A stretch of DNA of 64,000 bases from Streptobacillus moniliformis DSM 12112 (GTDB lineage: Bacteria; Fusobacteriota; Fusobacteriia; Fusobacteriales; Leptotrichiaceae): the NCBI RefSeq assembly GCF_000024565.1, contig NC_013515.1, positions 558,001 through 622,000 on the forward strand, in the 5' to 3' direction. This document shows positions 1 through 11,185 of the stretch, piece after piece. The position numbers and the translations under genes were made by a program. A model generated the notes under the pieces. It did no database searches. It was not told the origin of the DNA and worked only from the letters and a program-made list of their open reading frames with translations. Within the stretch, counting starts at the first letter, position 1; every line of letters begins with the position of its first letter.

Positions 1-2708
1 GTTCATTTGTTAATGAAGATATAGTAAATGAAAAAACAGGAGAAATAGTAATAGAATCAGAAAGTTTCATAGATGAGATTACTGTAGATAAGTTAATTGA
101 ATATAACATTCCTGAAATTACTATATGGGAAGTAAAACCAGAAGATAGAATGATAGCTAAATCAATTAAAGATGATCATACTAAATCATCTGATGAAGCT
201 GTAGTAGAAGTATTTAAAAAAATAAAACCAGGGGATATAGTTACAGTAGAGAGTGCATATAATTTAATTATACCTATGTTCTTTAATCCTCAAAGATATG
301 ATTTTGCACCAGTTGGAAGATATAAGATCAATAAGAGATTAAAACTTGAAGGTGAAATCAATGAGCAAGATATAGTATTAACAAAAAAAGATGTAATAGC
401 AACTATAAATTACTTGAAAGTTCTATATAACGGTGGGGGAAGCACTGATGATATAGATAATTTATCAAATAGAAGGGTAAGAGGAGTAGGAGAGCTACTA
501 TCTATACAAATTAAAGGTGGAGTAGCTAAAATGTCTAAAATGGTTAAAGAAAAAATGCAAACTCAAGACATTAATACTTTAACACCTCAAAGCCTATTAA
601 ATACTAAACCATTAAATGCATTAATATTAGAATTTTTTGGTAGTGGACAATTATCTCAATTTATGGATCAATCAAATCCACTTGCTGAACTTACTCATAA
701 AAGAAGAATATCTGCTTTAGGACCTGGAGGATTATCAAGGGATAGAGCAGGATTTGAGGTTAGAGACGTTCATAATTCTCATTATGGAAGAGTTTGTCCA
801 ATAGAAACTCCAGAAGGACCAAATATAGGGTTAATAGCTTCACTTTCAACTTATGGTAAAGTAAATAAATATGGATTTATTGAAACTCCTTTCGTTAAAG
901 TTAAAGATGGAGTAGCTGATTTTAATGATATTAGTTATCTTGCAGCTGATGAAGAAGAAGGATTATTTATAGCCCAAGCAGATACTAATATAGATGAAAA
1001 AGGAAGATTACTTGATAATGATGTTACATGTAGATATGGTGATGAAATAGTTCATGTTAAAAAAGAACAAGTTGATTTAATGGATGTTTCACCTAAACAA
1101 ATAGTTTCAGTATCAGCAGGATTAATTCCATTTTTAGAACATGATGATGCTAACCGGGCATTAATGGGTTCAAATATGCAAAGACAAGCAGTACCATTAC
1201 TTAAAACAGAAGCTCCTTATGTAGGAACAGGTCTTGAAAGAAAAGTTGCTATAGATTCTGGAGCTGTACTTGTATCAAAAGTAAAAGGAGAGGTTACTTA
1301 TGTTGATGCAAGTAAGATTATAGTTACAGATAAAAAAGGAGATGAACATTTACATAGATTATTAAATTTTGAAAAATCTAACCAAAGTATGTGTTTACAT
1401 CAAAAACCAATAATAGATTTAGGAGATAAAGTAAATAAAGGGGACATATTAGCAGATGGACCATCTACTTCAGGTGGAGATTTATCTTTAGGTAAAAATA
1501 TATTACTTGCATTCATGCCTTGGGAAGGATATAACTTTGAGGATGGAATATTAATATCAGAAAGATTAAGAAAAGATGATGTATTCACATCACTTCACAT
1601 AGAAGAATTTGATATTGAAGCAAGAACTACAAAACTTGGAGAAGAAGAAATTACAAGAGAAATACCTAATGTATCTGAAGAAGCTTTACGTAATTTAGAT
1701 AAAGACGGTATTGTAAGAATAGGTGCTTATGTTGAACCAGATGATATCTTAGTTGGTAAGGTAACTCCTAAAGGAGAAAGTGAACCACCTGCTGAAGAAA
1801 GATTATTAAGAGCAATCTTTGGAGAAAAAGCTAAAGATGTAAGAGATACATCATTAAGATTACCACATGGAGTTAAAGGTACAGTAGTAGATGTATTGGT
1901 ATTATCTAAAGAAAACAAAGATGATTTAAAAGCAGGAGTAAATAAAGTAGTAAGAGTTTATGTTGCAGAAAAAAGAAAAATAATGGTTGGAGATAAAATG
2001 TCAGGAAGACATGGTAATAAGGGGGTTATATCTCGTGTATTACCAGTTGAAGACATGCCACATTTAGAAGATGGTACTCCAGTTGATGTTTGTTTAAATC
2101 CATTAGGGGTTCCATCTCGTATGAATATAGGGCAAGTATTAGAAGTTCACTTGGGACTTGCTATAGGAGATATGAACAAATATATTGCAACACCAGTATT
2201 TGATGGTGCAACTGAAGAAGATGTTAAAAATTATTTAGAAGAAGCTGGATATCCTAGAACTGGAAAAGTTAAGCTAATTGATGGTAGAACTGGAGAATAT
2301 TTTGACAATCCAGTAACAGTAGGAAGAATGTACATGTTAAAATTACATCATTTAGTTGAAGATAAAATGCATGCTAGAGCAATAGGACCATATTCACTAG
2401 TTACTCAACAACCACTTGGAGGTAAAGCTCAATTTGGTGGACAAAGATTAGGGGAAATGGAAGTTTGGGCTCTTGAAGCATATGGAGCTTCAAATATCCT
2501 TCAAGAAATGTTGACTGTTAAATCAGATGACATTAATGGTAGAACTAAAACTTATGAATCAATAATTAAAGGACAATCAATGCCAGAAGCAGATGCTCCT
2601 GAATCATTTAAAGTATTGATTAAAGAGTTCCAATCTTTAGGACTGGATGTAAATCTATATAATAAAGAGGGAGAAAAAATAGAATTAGACAATAACTTTG
2701 AAGGATAA
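1..2708 (+). CDS. rpoB: DNA-directed RNA polymerase beta subunit (5' truncated by window edge)
   Basis: The reading frame is open from base 3, so the gene starts before the window; about 901 residues are visible and roughly the first quarter is missing. It encodes the beta subunit of core RNA polymerase, which forms the catalytic cleft with beta'. The rifampicin pocket is seen at bases 640-840 ([17 protein letters not shown], then [13 protein letters not shown]) and keeps the usual Q, D, H and S drug-contact residues. The C-terminal [13 protein letters not shown] and [18 protein letters not shown] motifs are intact. rpoC follows after 29 bases with a strong ribosome site, so the two are co-transcribed. 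An internal ATG at 150 is not the start, because family sequence continues upstream of it. Confidence 0.97.
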   Translation, partial: SFVNEDIVNEKTGEIVIESESFIDEITVDKLIEYNIPEITIWEVKPEDRMIAKSIKDDHTKSSDEAVVEVFKKIKPGDIVTVESAYNLIIPMFFNPQRYDFAPVGRYKINKRLKLEGEINEQDIVLTKKDVIATINYLKVLYNGGGSTDDIDNLSNRRVRGVGELLSIQIKGGVAKMSKMVKEKMQTQDINTLTPQSLLNTKPLNALILEFFGSGQLSQFMDQSNPLAELTHKRRISALGPGGLSRDRAGFEVRDVHNSHYGRVCPIETPEGPNIGLIASLSTYGKVNKYGFIETPFVKVKDGVADFNDISYLAADEEEGLFIAQADTNIDEKGRLLDNDVTCRYGDEIVHVKKEQVDLMDVSPKQIVSVSAGLIPFLEHDDANRALMGSNMQRQAVPLLKTEAPYVGTGLERKVAIDSGAVLVSKVKGEVTYVDASKIIVTDKKGDEHLHRLLNFEKSNQSMCLHQKPIIDLGDKVNKGDILADGPSTSGGDLSLGKNILLAFMPWEGYNFEDGILISERLRKDDVFTSLHIEEFDIEARTTKLGEEEITREIPNVSEEALRNLDKDGIVRIGAYVEPDDILVGKVTPKGESEPPAEERLLRAIFGEKAKDVRDTSLRLPHGVKGTVVDVLVLSKENKDDLKAGVNKVVRVYVAEKRKIMVGDKMSGRHGNKGVISRVLPVEDMPHLEDGTPVDVCLNPLGVPSRMNIGQVLEVHLGLAIGDMNKYIATPVFDGATEEDVKNYLEEAGYPRTGKVKLIDGRTGEYFDNPVTVGRMYMLKLHHLVEDKMHARAIGPYSLVTQQPLGGKAQFGGQRLGEMEVWALEAYGASNILQEMLTVKSDDINGRTKTYESIIKGQSMPEADAPESFKVLIKEFQSLGLDVNLYNKEGEKIELDNNFEG

Positions 2709-2737
2709 AAAAACTAGAATAAGGAGGCTCATATTCG

Positions 2738-5700
2738 ATGAGTATAAGAGATTTTGATAGTATTCAAATTAAACTTGCTTCACCTGAGAAAATATTAGAA
2801 TGGTCTTATGGAGAAGTAACTAAATCAGAAACTATAAACTATAGAACATTAAAACCAGAACTAGATGGTCTTTTTTGTGAAAGAATATTTGGACCAACAA
2901 AAGATTATGAATGTACTTGTGGTAAACATAAGAAAATGAAAGATAAAGGAACTGTATGTGAAAAATGTAAGGTTACTATTACAACTTCTAAAGTTAGAAG
3001 AGAGAGAATGGGACATATTAAACTTGCAACTCCTATAGCTCATATTTGGTATTCTAAAGGAACTCCAAATAAAATGAGTTTACTTTTAGGTATAAGTACT
3101 AAAGAATTAGAAGCAGTCTTATATTTCTCAAGATATATAGTTATAGATGGTGGAAATACTGAGTTTAATAAAAATCAAATTATTAGAGAACAACAGTACA
3201 GATTATGTATGGAAAGAAATGATCGTGGATCATTCCGTGCTAAAATGGGAGCTGAAGGTATTTTAGAATTATTACAAGAATTAGAATTACCAGTTTTAGA
3301 AAAAGAATTAGAAACAGATATAGATAAAGAAAATTCAAGTCAAAAAAGAAAGAAAATGGTAAAAAGATTAAAAATAGTTAGAGATTTTATTAGTTCTGGG
3401 AATAAGCCTGAATGGTTAATTTTAACTATATTACCTGTTATACCAGCAGATCTAAGACCATTAGTACAACTTGATGGTGGAAGATTTGCAACTAGTGATT
3501 TAAATGATCTATATAGAAGAGTAATAAATAGAAATATTAGATTACAGAAACTAATTGATTCTAATGCTCCAGAAATCATGATAAGAAATGAAAAAAGAAT
3601 GCTTCAAGAAGCAGTAGATGCTTTAATAGATAATGGTAGACGTGGTAAACCAGTTGTTACTCAATCTAATAGAGAACTTAAATCATTATCAAATATGTTA
3701 AAAGGTAAACAAGGAAGATTTAGACAAAACCTACTTGGAAAACGTGTGGATTATTCAGGACGTTCAGTTATAGTTGTAGGTCCAAATTTAAAAATTCATC
3801 AATGTGGATTACCTAAAAAAATGGCATTAGAACTATATAAACCATTTTTAATGAGAGAATTAGTTAAAAGAGGAATATCTAGCAATGTTAAAACTGCTAA
3901 GAAAATGGTAGAAGAGGAAAATGAAGCAGTTTGGGAATTAATAGAAGAAATCATTAAAAATCATCCAGTATTGCTTAACCGTGCCCCAACTCTACATAGA
4001 TTATCAATACAAGCTTTTGAACCAACATTAATTGAAGGAAAAGCTATTAGACTTCATCCATTAGTATGTTCAGCATTTAATGCCGATTTTGATGGGGATC
4101 AAATGGCAGTTCATTTAGTTCTATCACCAGAGGCACAGCTTGAAGCTAAGTTATTGATGCTTGCAACTAATAATATTATTGCTCCATCAAGTGGTAAACC
4201 TATAGCAGTTCCATCTCAAGATATGGTTATGGGATGCTATTATATGACTAAGGAAAGATTAGGAGAAATAGGAGAAAATAAATATTTTTCTAGCATAGCT
4301 CAATTAACTACAGCATACCAAAATGAAAAAGTTGGAGTTCATGCATTAGTTAATGTAAGAATAAATGGAAATATTGTTAAAACTACACCTGGTAGAATAT
4401 TATTTAACCAATTATTACCAGAAGAAATTAGAAATTATGAAGTTACTTTTGGTAAAGGTGAATTAGGTAAATTAATAGCAGGACTATATGAACAATATGG
4501 ATTTGAAAAAACTTGTGAATTAATAGATAAAATTAAAGAATTTGGATATCACTTTGCTACATTTGCTGGGGTAAGTGTTGGTATAGAAGATTTACAAATT
4601 CCAGTTGAGAAAAAAGCTATACTTGCTAAAGCAGATAAGGATGTATTAGATATTGAAAATGCATATAAAGCAGGTGAAATTATTAATGATGAAAGATATA
4701 GAAGAACAGTACAAGTATGGAATAAAGCTACTAATGATGTAACTAAAGCCATGATGGATAGTTTAGATCAATTTAATCCAGTATATATGATGGCAAATTC
4801 TGGAGCCAGAGGATCTATTGCACAAATTCGTCAATTAGGTGGAATGCGTGGAATGATGTCAAATACTAAAGGGGAAATTATAGAAATACCAATTAAAGCT
4901 AACTTTAGAGAAGGATTAAACGTATTAGAGTTCTTTATGTCATCACATGGTGCTAGAAAAGGATTAGCAGATACAGCCTTAAGAACAGCTGATTCAGGAT
5001 ACTTAACAAGAAGACTTGTAGATGTTTCACATGAATTAATAGTTAATAAGGATGACTGTGGTTCTAAAAATCATGGAATAGAAGTAAGTGATTTAACTTA
5101 TGAAGGTAAAATTATAGAAAAATTAGAAGAAAGAATATATGGAAGATTCTTAGCTGAAGATTTAGTAGATAATGGAAAAGTAATAGCTAAAGCTAATACT
5201 TTAATTACTAAAGATTTATTAGCTGAAATAGTTAAGAGAAACATAAGTAGTGTTAAGATGAGATCACCATTAACATGTAAACTTGATAAAGGTGTATGTA
5301 AAAAATGTTATGGAATAGATTTATCTAACCACAAAGAAGTATTACTTGGAGAAGCAGTAGGAGTTATTGCAGCTCAATCAATAGGAGAACCTGGAACACA
5401 GCTTACAATGCGTACTTTCCATACAGGAGGGGTAGCTACAGGTTCTGAAGTTCAATCTGATCATAGAGCAGATGAAGACGGAAAAATTAAATATGAAAAT
5501 ATTGAAACATTTACTTATCCAGATGGAAGAGAAATAGTTGTTTCATCAATAGGTAAAGTAATTTTAGGTAAATATCGTTATGAAGTACCTTCAGGTTCAG
5601 TATTAAAAGTTAAAAATAATGAAAAAGTTAAAAAAGGACAAGTATTAATAGAATTTGATCCTTTCCAAACTCCAACTATTTCAACAGTAGCAGGTCGTAT

Positions 5701-6709
5701 TGAATTTAGAGATATATATATTAAAGAAAATATAGATGTTAAATATGATGTTGTTGAAAGACTGGCGATTAAACCTATAGAAAGTACTCAAGTTAAACCA
5801 AGAGTTATAGTATATGATGATAAAGGTAAGAAAATAAAGGAATATCATATTAATTATGGGTCTTATTTATTATTTAAAGAAGGAGAAATGATTAAACCAG
5901 GAGATATAATTTCTAAATTACCTAAAATTGGTGGAGGAAATAAAGATATTACTGGAGGTCTTCCAAGAGTTCAAGAGTTATTTGAAGCAAGAAACTTAAA
6001 AGGTAAGGCTATACTTGCTAATGTTGGAGGAAGAATTAAATTCTCTGATAAAACTAAAAAAGGTATGAGAGTAGTTGAAATTCATGATATAGATAAAGAT
6101 ACTGTGATAGAAGAATATTCAATACCTGCTGGAGAACATTTAGTAGTTTCAAATGAAATGATAATAAATGCTGGAGATAAATTAACTGAAGGGCCTATAT
6201 CACCTCATGATATATTAAGAATAAAAGGAGCTGTTGAAGCACAACAATTTATACTTGAATCAGTACAAGAAGTATATAGAAGCCAAGGTGTTACTGTTAA
6301 TGATAAGCATATAGAAATAATAGTTAAACAAATGTTCCAAAAAATTAGAATTAAAGAATCAGGAGATTCATTATTCTTAGAAGATGAATTAGTTGATAAA
6401 AAAGCAATAGAAAGAGAAAATAAGATTTTAATTTCTAAAGGTAAGAAACCTGCAATTTTTGAACCAGTTATTCAAGGTATAACAAAAGCAGCTGTAAATA
6501 CAGAAAGCTTTATATCAGCATCCTCATTCCAAGAAACAACTAAAGTATTAGCAAATGCAGCAGTTGAAGGAAAAGTTGATAGACTTGAAGGACTTAAAGA
6601 AAATGTAACTATAGGTAAGAAAATACCTGGAGGAACAGGATTTAAAAATTATAAGGACTTAAATTTATTCTTAGGTGAAGTTGACGAGAAAATAATAGAA
6701 GAAATATAA
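2738..6709 (+). CDS. rpoC: DNA-directed RNA polymerase beta' subunit
   Basis: Catalytic beta' subunit of RNA polymerase, 1323 residues, a normal length for a lineage without large insertions. The N-terminal zinc finger is present (Cys59, Cys61, Cys74, Cys77). The magnesium-binding NADFDGDQM motif is at about 448-456 with Asp450, 452 and 454. A second zinc motif ([13 protein letters not shown]) lies near residue 850. The start follows an AAGGAGG site 29 bases after rpoB. gmk and rpoZ follow, so alpha and sigma-independent core subunits beta, beta' and omega are clustered here. rplJ and rplL are not in view; rplK and rplA lie about 33 kb downstream instead of beside rpoBC. Confidence 0.98.
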   Translation: MSIRDFDSIQIKLASPEKILEWSYGEVTKSETINYRTLKPELDGLFCERIFGPTKDYECTCGKHKKMKDKGTVCEKCKVTITTSKVRRERMGHIKLATPIAHIWYSKGTPNKMSLLLGISTKELEAVLYFSRYIVIDGGNTEFNKNQIIREQQYRLCMERNDRGSFRAKMGAEGILELLQELELPVLEKELETDIDKENSSQKRKKMVKRLKIVRDFISSGNKPEWLILTILPVIPADLRPLVQLDGGRFATSDLNDLYRRVINRNIRLQKLIDSNAPEIMIRNEKRMLQEAVDALIDNGRRGKPVVTQSNRELKSLSNMLKGKQGRFRQNLLGKRVDYSGRSVIVVGPNLKIHQCGLPKKMALELYKPFLMRELVKRGISSNVKTAKKMVEEENEAVWELIEEIIKNHPVLLNRAPTLHRLSIQAFEPTLIEGKAIRLHPLVCSAFNADFDGDQMAVHLVLSPEAQLEAKLLMLATNNIIAPSSGKPIAVPSQDMVMGCYYMTKERLGEIGENKYFSSIAQLTTAYQNEKVGVHALVNVRINGNIVKTTPGRILFNQLLPEEIRNYEVTFGKGELGKLIAGLYEQYGFEKTCELIDKIKEFGYHFATFAGVSVGIEDLQIPVEKKAILAKADKDVLDIENAYKAGEIINDERYRRTVQVWNKATNDVTKAMMDSLDQFNPVYMMANSGARGSIAQIRQLGGMRGMMSNTKGEIIEIPIKANFREGLNVLEFFMSSHGARKGLADTALRTADSGYLTRRLVDVSHELIVNKDDCGSKNHGIEVSDLTYEGKIIEKLEERIYGRFLAEDLVDNGKVIAKANTLITKDLLAEIVKRNISSVKMRSPLTCKLDKGVCKKCYGIDLSNHKEVLLGEAVGVIAAQSIGEPGTQLTMRTFHTGGVATGSEVQSDHRADEDGKIKYENIETFTYPDGREIVVSSIGKVILGKYRYEVPSGSVLKVKNNEKVKKGQVLIEFDPFQTPTISTVAGRIEFRDIYIKENIDVKYDVVERLAIKPIESTQVKPRVIVYDDKGKKIKEYHINYGSYLLFKEGEMIKPGDIISKLPKIGGGNKDITGGLPRVQELFEARNLKGKAILANVGGRIKFSDKTKKGMRVVEIHDIDKDTVIEEYSIPAGEHLVVSNEMIINAGDKLTEGPISPHDILRIKGAVEAQQFILESVQEVYRSQGVTVNDKHIEIIVKQMFQKIRIKESGDSLFLEDELVDKKAIERENKILISKGKKPAIFEPVIQGITKAAVNTESFISASSFQETTKVLANAAVEGKVDRLEGLKENVTIGKKIPGGTGFKNYKDLNLFLGEVDEKIIEEI

Positions 6710-6715
6710 TATATG

Positions 6716-6731
6716 AGGGGAGTTATCCCCT
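6716..6731 (+). other. GC-rich hairpin between rpoC and gmk
   Basis: AGGGGA, loop GTTA, TCCCCT forms a perfect 6-bp stem 7 bases after the rpoC stop. It is not followed by a U tract, so a Rho-independent terminator is unlikely. It may mark an mRNA processing or stability point between rpoC and gmk. Confidence 0.5.
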
Positions 6732-6755
6732 TGTATATTAATTAGGAGTGTAAAA

Positions 6756-7301
6756 ATGAAAGGGAAGTTATTCATAGTTTCAGGACCATCAGGTTCTGGA
6801 AAATCAACTGTTACAAAACTAGTAAGAGATATGTTAAATATACCTTTAGCAATTTCTGTGACTACTCGTCAAATTAGAACTGGAGAAGTTGATGGTAAAG
6901 ATTATTACTTTATAACTAAAGAAGAATTTGAAAAGAAAATTAATGAAAATGGATTATTTGAATATGCAAATGTTCATGGTAATTATTATGGTACTTTAAA
7001 TTCTGAGATTGAAAAACATTTAGAAAATGGTCAAAATGTTATTCTTGAAATAGATGTACAAGGTGGAGTTATAGCTAAAAATAAAAGAAATGACTCTATT
7101 TTAATATTCTTTAAAGCTCCTAGTCTTGAAGAATTAGAAAAAAGATTAAGAGGAAGAAATACAGATAGTGAAAAAGTAATAAAGAAAAGATTAGAAAATG
7201 CTCTTAAAGAACTTGAATATGAAAAAGATTATGATTATACAATAATTAATTATGATATTGAAGATTCTTGTAAGCAGCTTATTAACATCATAGAGGACTA
7301 A
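6756..7301 (+). CDS. gmk: guanylate kinase
   Basis: Phosphorylates GMP to GDP with ATP, the obligatory step of guanine nucleotide salvage, in the cytoplasm. The P-loop GPSGSGKST is at residues 10-18. The GMP-binding segment (SVTTRQIRTGEVDGKDYYF) and the lid region with RLRGRNTDSE are all visible. At 181 residues it is slightly short compared with the usual 190-207. It starts after a TAGGAG site and is followed after 12 bases by rpoZ, the standard gmk-rpoZ pairing. The products of hpt elsewhere in this window feed it with GMP. Confidence 0.97.
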   Translation: MKGKLFIVSGPSGSGKSTVTKLVRDMLNIPLAISVTTRQIRTGEVDGKDYYFITKEEFEKKINENGLFEYANVHGNYYGTLNSEIEKHLENGQNVILEIDVQGGVIAKNKRNDSILIFFKAPSLEELEKRLRGRNTDSEKVIKKRLENALKELEYEKDYDYTIINYDIEDSCKQLINIIED

Positions 7302-7313
7302 AGGAGAAAAACT

Positions 7314-7499
7314 ATGAAAAAGGAAAAAATTTCAGTAGATGAACTACTGAAAAAAGTACCTAATAAATATGAATTAGCCATCTTAGCTGGTAAAGCAGCT
7401 AGAAAAGAATTTATAGAGGGTGTAGAAAAATTTAAAATTATAGATAATGTATTTGAAGATATATTAGAAGAAAAAGTTAAAATTATTGAAAATGACTAA
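7314..7499 (+). CDS. rpoZ: RNA polymerase omega subunit
   Basis: Short omega protein (61 residues) that helps beta' fold and assemble. The signature NKYELAILAGKAARKE (about residues 17-32) matches the conserved helix of the RpoZ/RPB6 family. An AAAGGAG site precedes the ATG. It lies directly after gmk and about 4.5 kb after rpoC in the same direction. A promoter for dnaG begins 10 bases after its stop. Confidence 0.9.
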   Translation: MKKEKISVDELLKKVPNKYELAILAGKAARKEFIEGVEKFKIIDNVFEDILEEKVKIIEND

Positions 7500-7508
7500 T
7501 ATATTATC

Positions 7509-7536
7509 TTGACAATTTTAAATATCACACTATACT
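7509..7536 (+). promoter_or_regulatory. sigma-70 promoter for dnaG-rpoD
   Basis: TTGACA (7509-7514), 16-bp spacer, TATACT (7531-7536). The predicted transcription start falls at about 7543, only some 12 bases before the preferred dnaG start, so the 5' leader would be extremely short. Confidence 0.75.
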
Positions 7537-7554
7537 TATATTATGGAGGAGTAT

Positions 7555-9342
7555 ATGTATAAACTGTCTGAAGATGAAGAAAAAATAATTAATAATATTG
7601 ACATAGTTGATTTAATAGGACAATATGTTGATTTGAACAAGGCAGGAGTAAGTTATAAGGGATATTCTCCTTTTAAAAGTGAAAATACACCATCATTTTC
7701 TGTACATCCAGTAAAAAAGATTTTTAAGGATTTTAGTTCTGGAAAAGGTGGAAATGTAATAAGTTTTTATTCATATATAAAAAATATTTCTTATTATGAA
7801 GCATTACATGAACTTTCTAAAAAATATGGTATTAACATAAAAAAAAGTAATTCAAAATATCTTATTAAAGATAATATTGGACATAAAATATTAAAAGATG
7901 CAATGGAATTTTTTAGATTAAATTTTGAAAAATCATCAGAAGCCAAAGAATATTTAATTAATAGGGGATTTAATTTAAATGACTTAAAAAGATATGATAT
8001 AGGTTATGCTACTAATGATTGGAATTTGTTATACAATCATCTAAAAGAAAAATATGATGTTGAAGAATTAATTAAATTAGGTTTAGTTACTGTAAGTAGT
8101 ACAGATACTAATAATATTTATGATACATTTAGAAAGAGAATAATATTTCCAATATTTAACATTCATCAACAAGTGGTTGGTTTTGGTGGAAGATATATAG
8201 GTGAAAATGTTAATGCACCTAAATATTTAAATTCTACTGAAAGTTATGTTTTTGATAAAAGTAGTGAACTATATGGATTATTTAATAAAGGTATAGAGAT
8301 AAAAGAAAAAAAATATGCTATATTAATGGAAGGTTTTTTAGATGTATTAAGTTCACATATTAATACTTTTGATAATGCAGTTGCATCATTAGGAACAGCA
8401 TTTACTGAAAAACAAGCCAAATTGTTAAAAAAATATACAGATAATATAATAATAATGTATGATAAAGATGAAGCTGGTCAAAAAGCTACTAAATCAGTAA
8501 TAAATATATTAAATAAATTAGAATTTAATATTAAATGTTCTAGTTTACCTGATGGAGTAAAAGATCCTGATGAATATTTTAAAAAATATAGTAAAGATGA
8601 TTTTTTTGAAATATTAGGTAAATCAGTAGGAGCATTAGATTATATATTTGAAATGGATTTAAAAGATTTTGATTTCACTCAAACAACTTCAAAAAGAGAA
8701 GCTATAGAATTAATGAAATCATATTTTGAAAATGTAACTAATGATATAGTATATAGTGATGAAATAGAAAAATTTTCAAGATTAATAGATGTAGAAACTA
8801 AATATATTTTATCAAAATATATAAGGAATAAGAATAAAAATTTTAAAGATTTAGATACTATTAAAGAAGTTAGTCAAGACAGAGTTAACGAAAAAATAAA
8901 TAAACAAGAGGAGTTAGAAAAATTAAGTATAGTTTTTTTATTACTTGGAAAAGAAGTAGATCAAATATTATATAACATACTTAAATCTTTTGAATTTCAA
9001 AGTGAAAAATATGTTGAACTGCATAAAAAACTTTTATCTATTGATTATAAGATAGATGAAGTTTCTTATCTTGTTTTGACAAAAGATGAAGAAGAATTTA
9101 TGATAGAAACAACATGTGAATTTAAAAATAACTATACAGATGAAGACTATATTAGAATAATTAAAACTTGGTTAGAATTATTGATAAAAAAATATGAAGC
9201 TTCAATTGATATATTACCTATTAATGAAAAAATTGATAAAAAAATACATATAGGTAAGTTATTAAATAAGCTTAGAAATGTTGTAAATATCAATAATTTG
9301 GAAAAATGTTATAAAGAAATAATAGTTTTAAAGGGAGATTGA
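7555..9342 (+). CDS. dnaG: DNA primase with degenerate zinc ribbon
   Basis: Synthesises RNA primers at the replication fork. The ATG at 7555 is preferred over the in-frame ATG at 7543 because GGAGGA (7545-7550) is the ribosome site and would otherwise lie inside the gene; this gives 595 residues. The N-terminal zinc-ribbon domain has the right fold pattern ([17 protein letters not shown], then [10 protein letters not shown]) but every expected CHCC ligand is replaced (Ser, Lys, Asp/Ser). The TOPRIM catalytic core is intact (LMEGFLDVL, then [11 protein letters not shown]), followed by a DnaB-binding C-terminal domain. rpoD follows at once, the classical macromolecular-synthesis order dnaG-rpoD. 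Bacteroidetes primases show a similar ligand loss. Confidence 0.95.
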   Translation: MYKLSEDEEKIINNIDIVDLIGQYVDLNKAGVSYKGYSPFKSENTPSFSVHPVKKIFKDFSSGKGGNVISFYSYIKNISYYEALHELSKKYGINIKKSNSKYLIKDNIGHKILKDAMEFFRLNFEKSSEAKEYLINRGFNLNDLKRYDIGYATNDWNLLYNHLKEKYDVEELIKLGLVTVSSTDTNNIYDTFRKRIIFPIFNIHQQVVGFGGRYIGENVNAPKYLNSTESYVFDKSSELYGLFNKGIEIKEKKYAILMEGFLDVLSSHINTFDNAVASLGTAFTEKQAKLLKKYTDNIIIMYDKDEAGQKATKSVINILNKLEFNIKCSSLPDGVKDPDEYFKKYSKDDFFEILGKSVGALDYIFEMDLKDFDFTQTTSKREAIELMKSYFENVTNDIVYSDEIEKFSRLIDVETKYILSKYIRNKNKNFKDLDTIKEVSQDRVNEKINKQEELEKLSIVFLLLGKEVDQILYNILKSFEFQSEKYVELHKKLLSIDYKIDEVSYLVLTKDEEEFMIETTCEFKNNYTDEDYIRIIKTWLELLIKKYEASIDILPINEKIDKKIHIGKLLNKLRNVVNINNLEKCYKEIIVLKGD

Positions 9343-9343
9343 A

Positions 9344-10483
9344 ATGGCGGCTAAAAATATAGATTTAAAGGAAAGTTTATCTAATTTAATTAAAATAGCG
9401 AAAGAAGAGAAAATTATTAGTAGAGAAGAAATTAATAAATTGATGAAAAATAATTTTTCTCAAGATAAAATAGAAGCTACATTTTTTAAGTTGCAAGAAT
9501 TAAATGTAGAAATTGTAAATAAAATAGCCGACAAAAATAAATCTAAAAAAGAAATAGAAAGAAACAAAAAAGAAGAATTAGAAATAAATATTGATGAAAA
9601 AGAAGTAGAAGCCCTATTAAACGAAGATTTAACAACTGTTAGTGAATCATCAGATGTTGATGAACCAATTAAAATGTATTTAAGAGAAATAGGACAAATA
9701 CCTTTACTTAAAAGTGAAGAAGAATTTGAACTAGCAAGACGTATAGGCGAAGGTGATGAAAGAGCCAAACAACAATTAATGGAATCTAATTTAAGATTAG
9801 TTGTAAGTATTGCTAAAAAACATACAAATAGAGGGTTAAAATTACTTGATTTAATTCAAGAAGGTAACATAGGATTAATGAAGGCAGTTGAGAAATTTGA
9901 ATCAGATAAAGGATTTAAGTTTTCAACATATGCTACATGGTGGATAAGACAGGCTATAACAAGAGCTATAGCTGATCAAGGTAGAACTATAAGAATACCT
10001 GTGCATATGATAGAAACTATAAATAAGATAAAAAAAGCATCAAGGATTCATTTACAAGAAACAGGGAAAGAACCTACTGATGATTATTTAGCTGAAATAG
10101 TTGAAATGCCAGTAGAAAAAGTTAAAAATATTTTAGAGATGAATCAAGACCCAATATCATTAGAAACTCCAGTAGGAAGTGAAGATGATTCAGAATTAGG
10201 AGATTTTGTTGAAGATGATAAGTTCTTAAATCCTCACGAAGCCACAGTTAGATCCGTATTAAAAGAAAAATTAAATGATGTACTTAGAAAAGAACTTAAT
10301 GAAAGAGAAGAGCAAGTACTAAGATTAAGATACGGACTTGATGATGGTGCTCCTAAAACTTTAGAAGAAGTTGGGAAAATATTTGATGTAACAAGAGAAA
10401 GAATACGTCAAATAGAAGTTAAGGCTATAAATAAATTGAAAAATATTAAAAAGAAAAAAGGTTTAGAAGATTTTAGAAACTAG
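9344..10483 (+). CDS. rpoD: RNA polymerase primary sigma factor
   Basis: Vegetative sigma-70, 379 residues, with a short N-terminus of the Firmicute SigA type. Region 1.2/2 is clear ([56 protein letters not shown]). Region 3 and the region 4 helix-turn-helix follow ([19 protein letters not shown]). The ATG at 9344 has an AAGGGAG site and begins 1 base after the dnaG stop, so the genes are translationally linked. A strong terminator follows immediately. Promoters throughout the window fit its expected TTGACA/TATAAT specificity. Confidence 0.98.
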   Translation: MAAKNIDLKESLSNLIKIAKEEKIISREEINKLMKNNFSQDKIEATFFKLQELNVEIVNKIADKNKSKKEIERNKKEELEINIDEKEVEALLNEDLTTVSESSDVDEPIKMYLREIGQIPLLKSEEEFELARRIGEGDERAKQQLMESNLRLVVSIAKKHTNRGLKLLDLIQEGNIGLMKAVEKFESDKGFKFSTYATWWIRQAITRAIADQGRTIRIPVHMIETINKIKKASRIHLQETGKEPTDDYLAEIVEMPVEKVKNILEMNQDPISLETPVGSEDDSELGDFVEDDKFLNPHEATVRSVLKEKLNDVLRKELNEREEQVLRLRYGLDDGAPKTLEEVGKIFDVTRERIRQIEVKAINKLKNIKKKKGLEDFRN

Positions 10484-10509
10484 AGCGATTTAATCGCTCT
10501 TTTTTTTTC
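10482..10509 (+). terminator. Rho-independent terminator after rpoD
   Basis: Stem AGAGCGAT/ATCGCTCT with loop TTA, followed by nine T. It closes the dnaG-rpoD unit and overlaps the rpoD stop codon. Confidence 0.95.
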
Positions 10510-10525
10510 AACAATAAATAAATTG

Positions 10526-10554
10526 TTGACAAAATAAGTCGGGGGGGGGATAAT
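10526..10554 (+). promoter_or_regulatory. promoter with poly-G tract in the spacer, outer-membrane cassette copy 1
   Basis: TTGACA (10526-10531) and GATAAT (10549-10554) are separated by 17 bp, the optimal spacing. The spacer contains part of a run of nine G (10541-10549) whose last G is the first base of the -10 box. Gain or loss of one G would change spacer length and so promoter strength, as known for poly-C promoters of neisserial porA and opc. A homologous promoter with a different G-rich repeat lies at 53499. Phase variation is inferred, not shown. Confidence 0.75.
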
Positions 10555-10585
10555 CTTATAGTAAAAAAATATTAGGGAGAAAAAC

Positions 10586-11165
10586 ATGAAAAAATAATAT
10601 TATTAATAATCCTATACATAGGAATACTATCATTTCCAATAGAACTAACAGGACCAAGATATAAGATAGATCTAAACATAGTAGCAGGATACAGACCTGA
10701 TCCACATGATAGGAATAGACCATTGGAATTTAAAGGAGACTTCAATAATGTGGATATAGAAGTGGGCTTTTCACCAGAATGGACACTTAATATTAATAAA
10801 AACTTTGAAATAGTATTTGGACCAAAACTTACAGTAGTCCTATTTGTTTCTCATTATTTAAATATTAGTGATGAGCCTGAAAGAGAGATATTTTTTGGAA
10901 TAAGCTCAGGAGCAAGAGTAGACTTTGATTATATAATAAAGAAGAATATTAAGCTATATGCAGCATTAGAAGCAGCAGCAACAGTTAGACCAGATATACA
11001 TATTTCAAGTATTTCTAATGATGGAAAAAATATTCTATTAACTGTTCATCCAACAAAAGATTTGCTATAGGAACAAAAATAAAGAGATATAATGTAGGGT
11101 TATATACAGGATATGGATTTCATAAGGAATTAGTAGGTGGAATAGAAGTAGGGTATTCTTTTTAG
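10586..11165 (+). pseudogene. outer-membrane beta-barrel protein A, copy 1 (frameshifted)
   Basis: Homologue of the intact gene at 53565-54152. The ATG at 10586 is followed by a six-A run (10589-10594) and a stop after three codons; one more A would open a frame encoding a signal peptide (MKKIILLIILYIGILSFP) and the mature protein. A second lesion is a 7-bp deletion relative to copy 2 at about 11057, which makes the frame end at 11070 with HPTKDLL. The stop equivalent to that of copy 2 is at 11165. Bases 10684-11056 are identical to 53664-54036, while the flanks diverge. The intact relative ends in Phe, typical of outer-membrane barrels. Function unknown. Confidence 0.8.
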
Positions 11166-11185
11166 TGTAGGAAGGGAGAAATAAG

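Noticed and set aside
150-2708. ATG at 150 as the rpoB start
   Set aside because: The frame is open back to base 3 and encodes typical RpoB sequence upstream, so this Met is internal.
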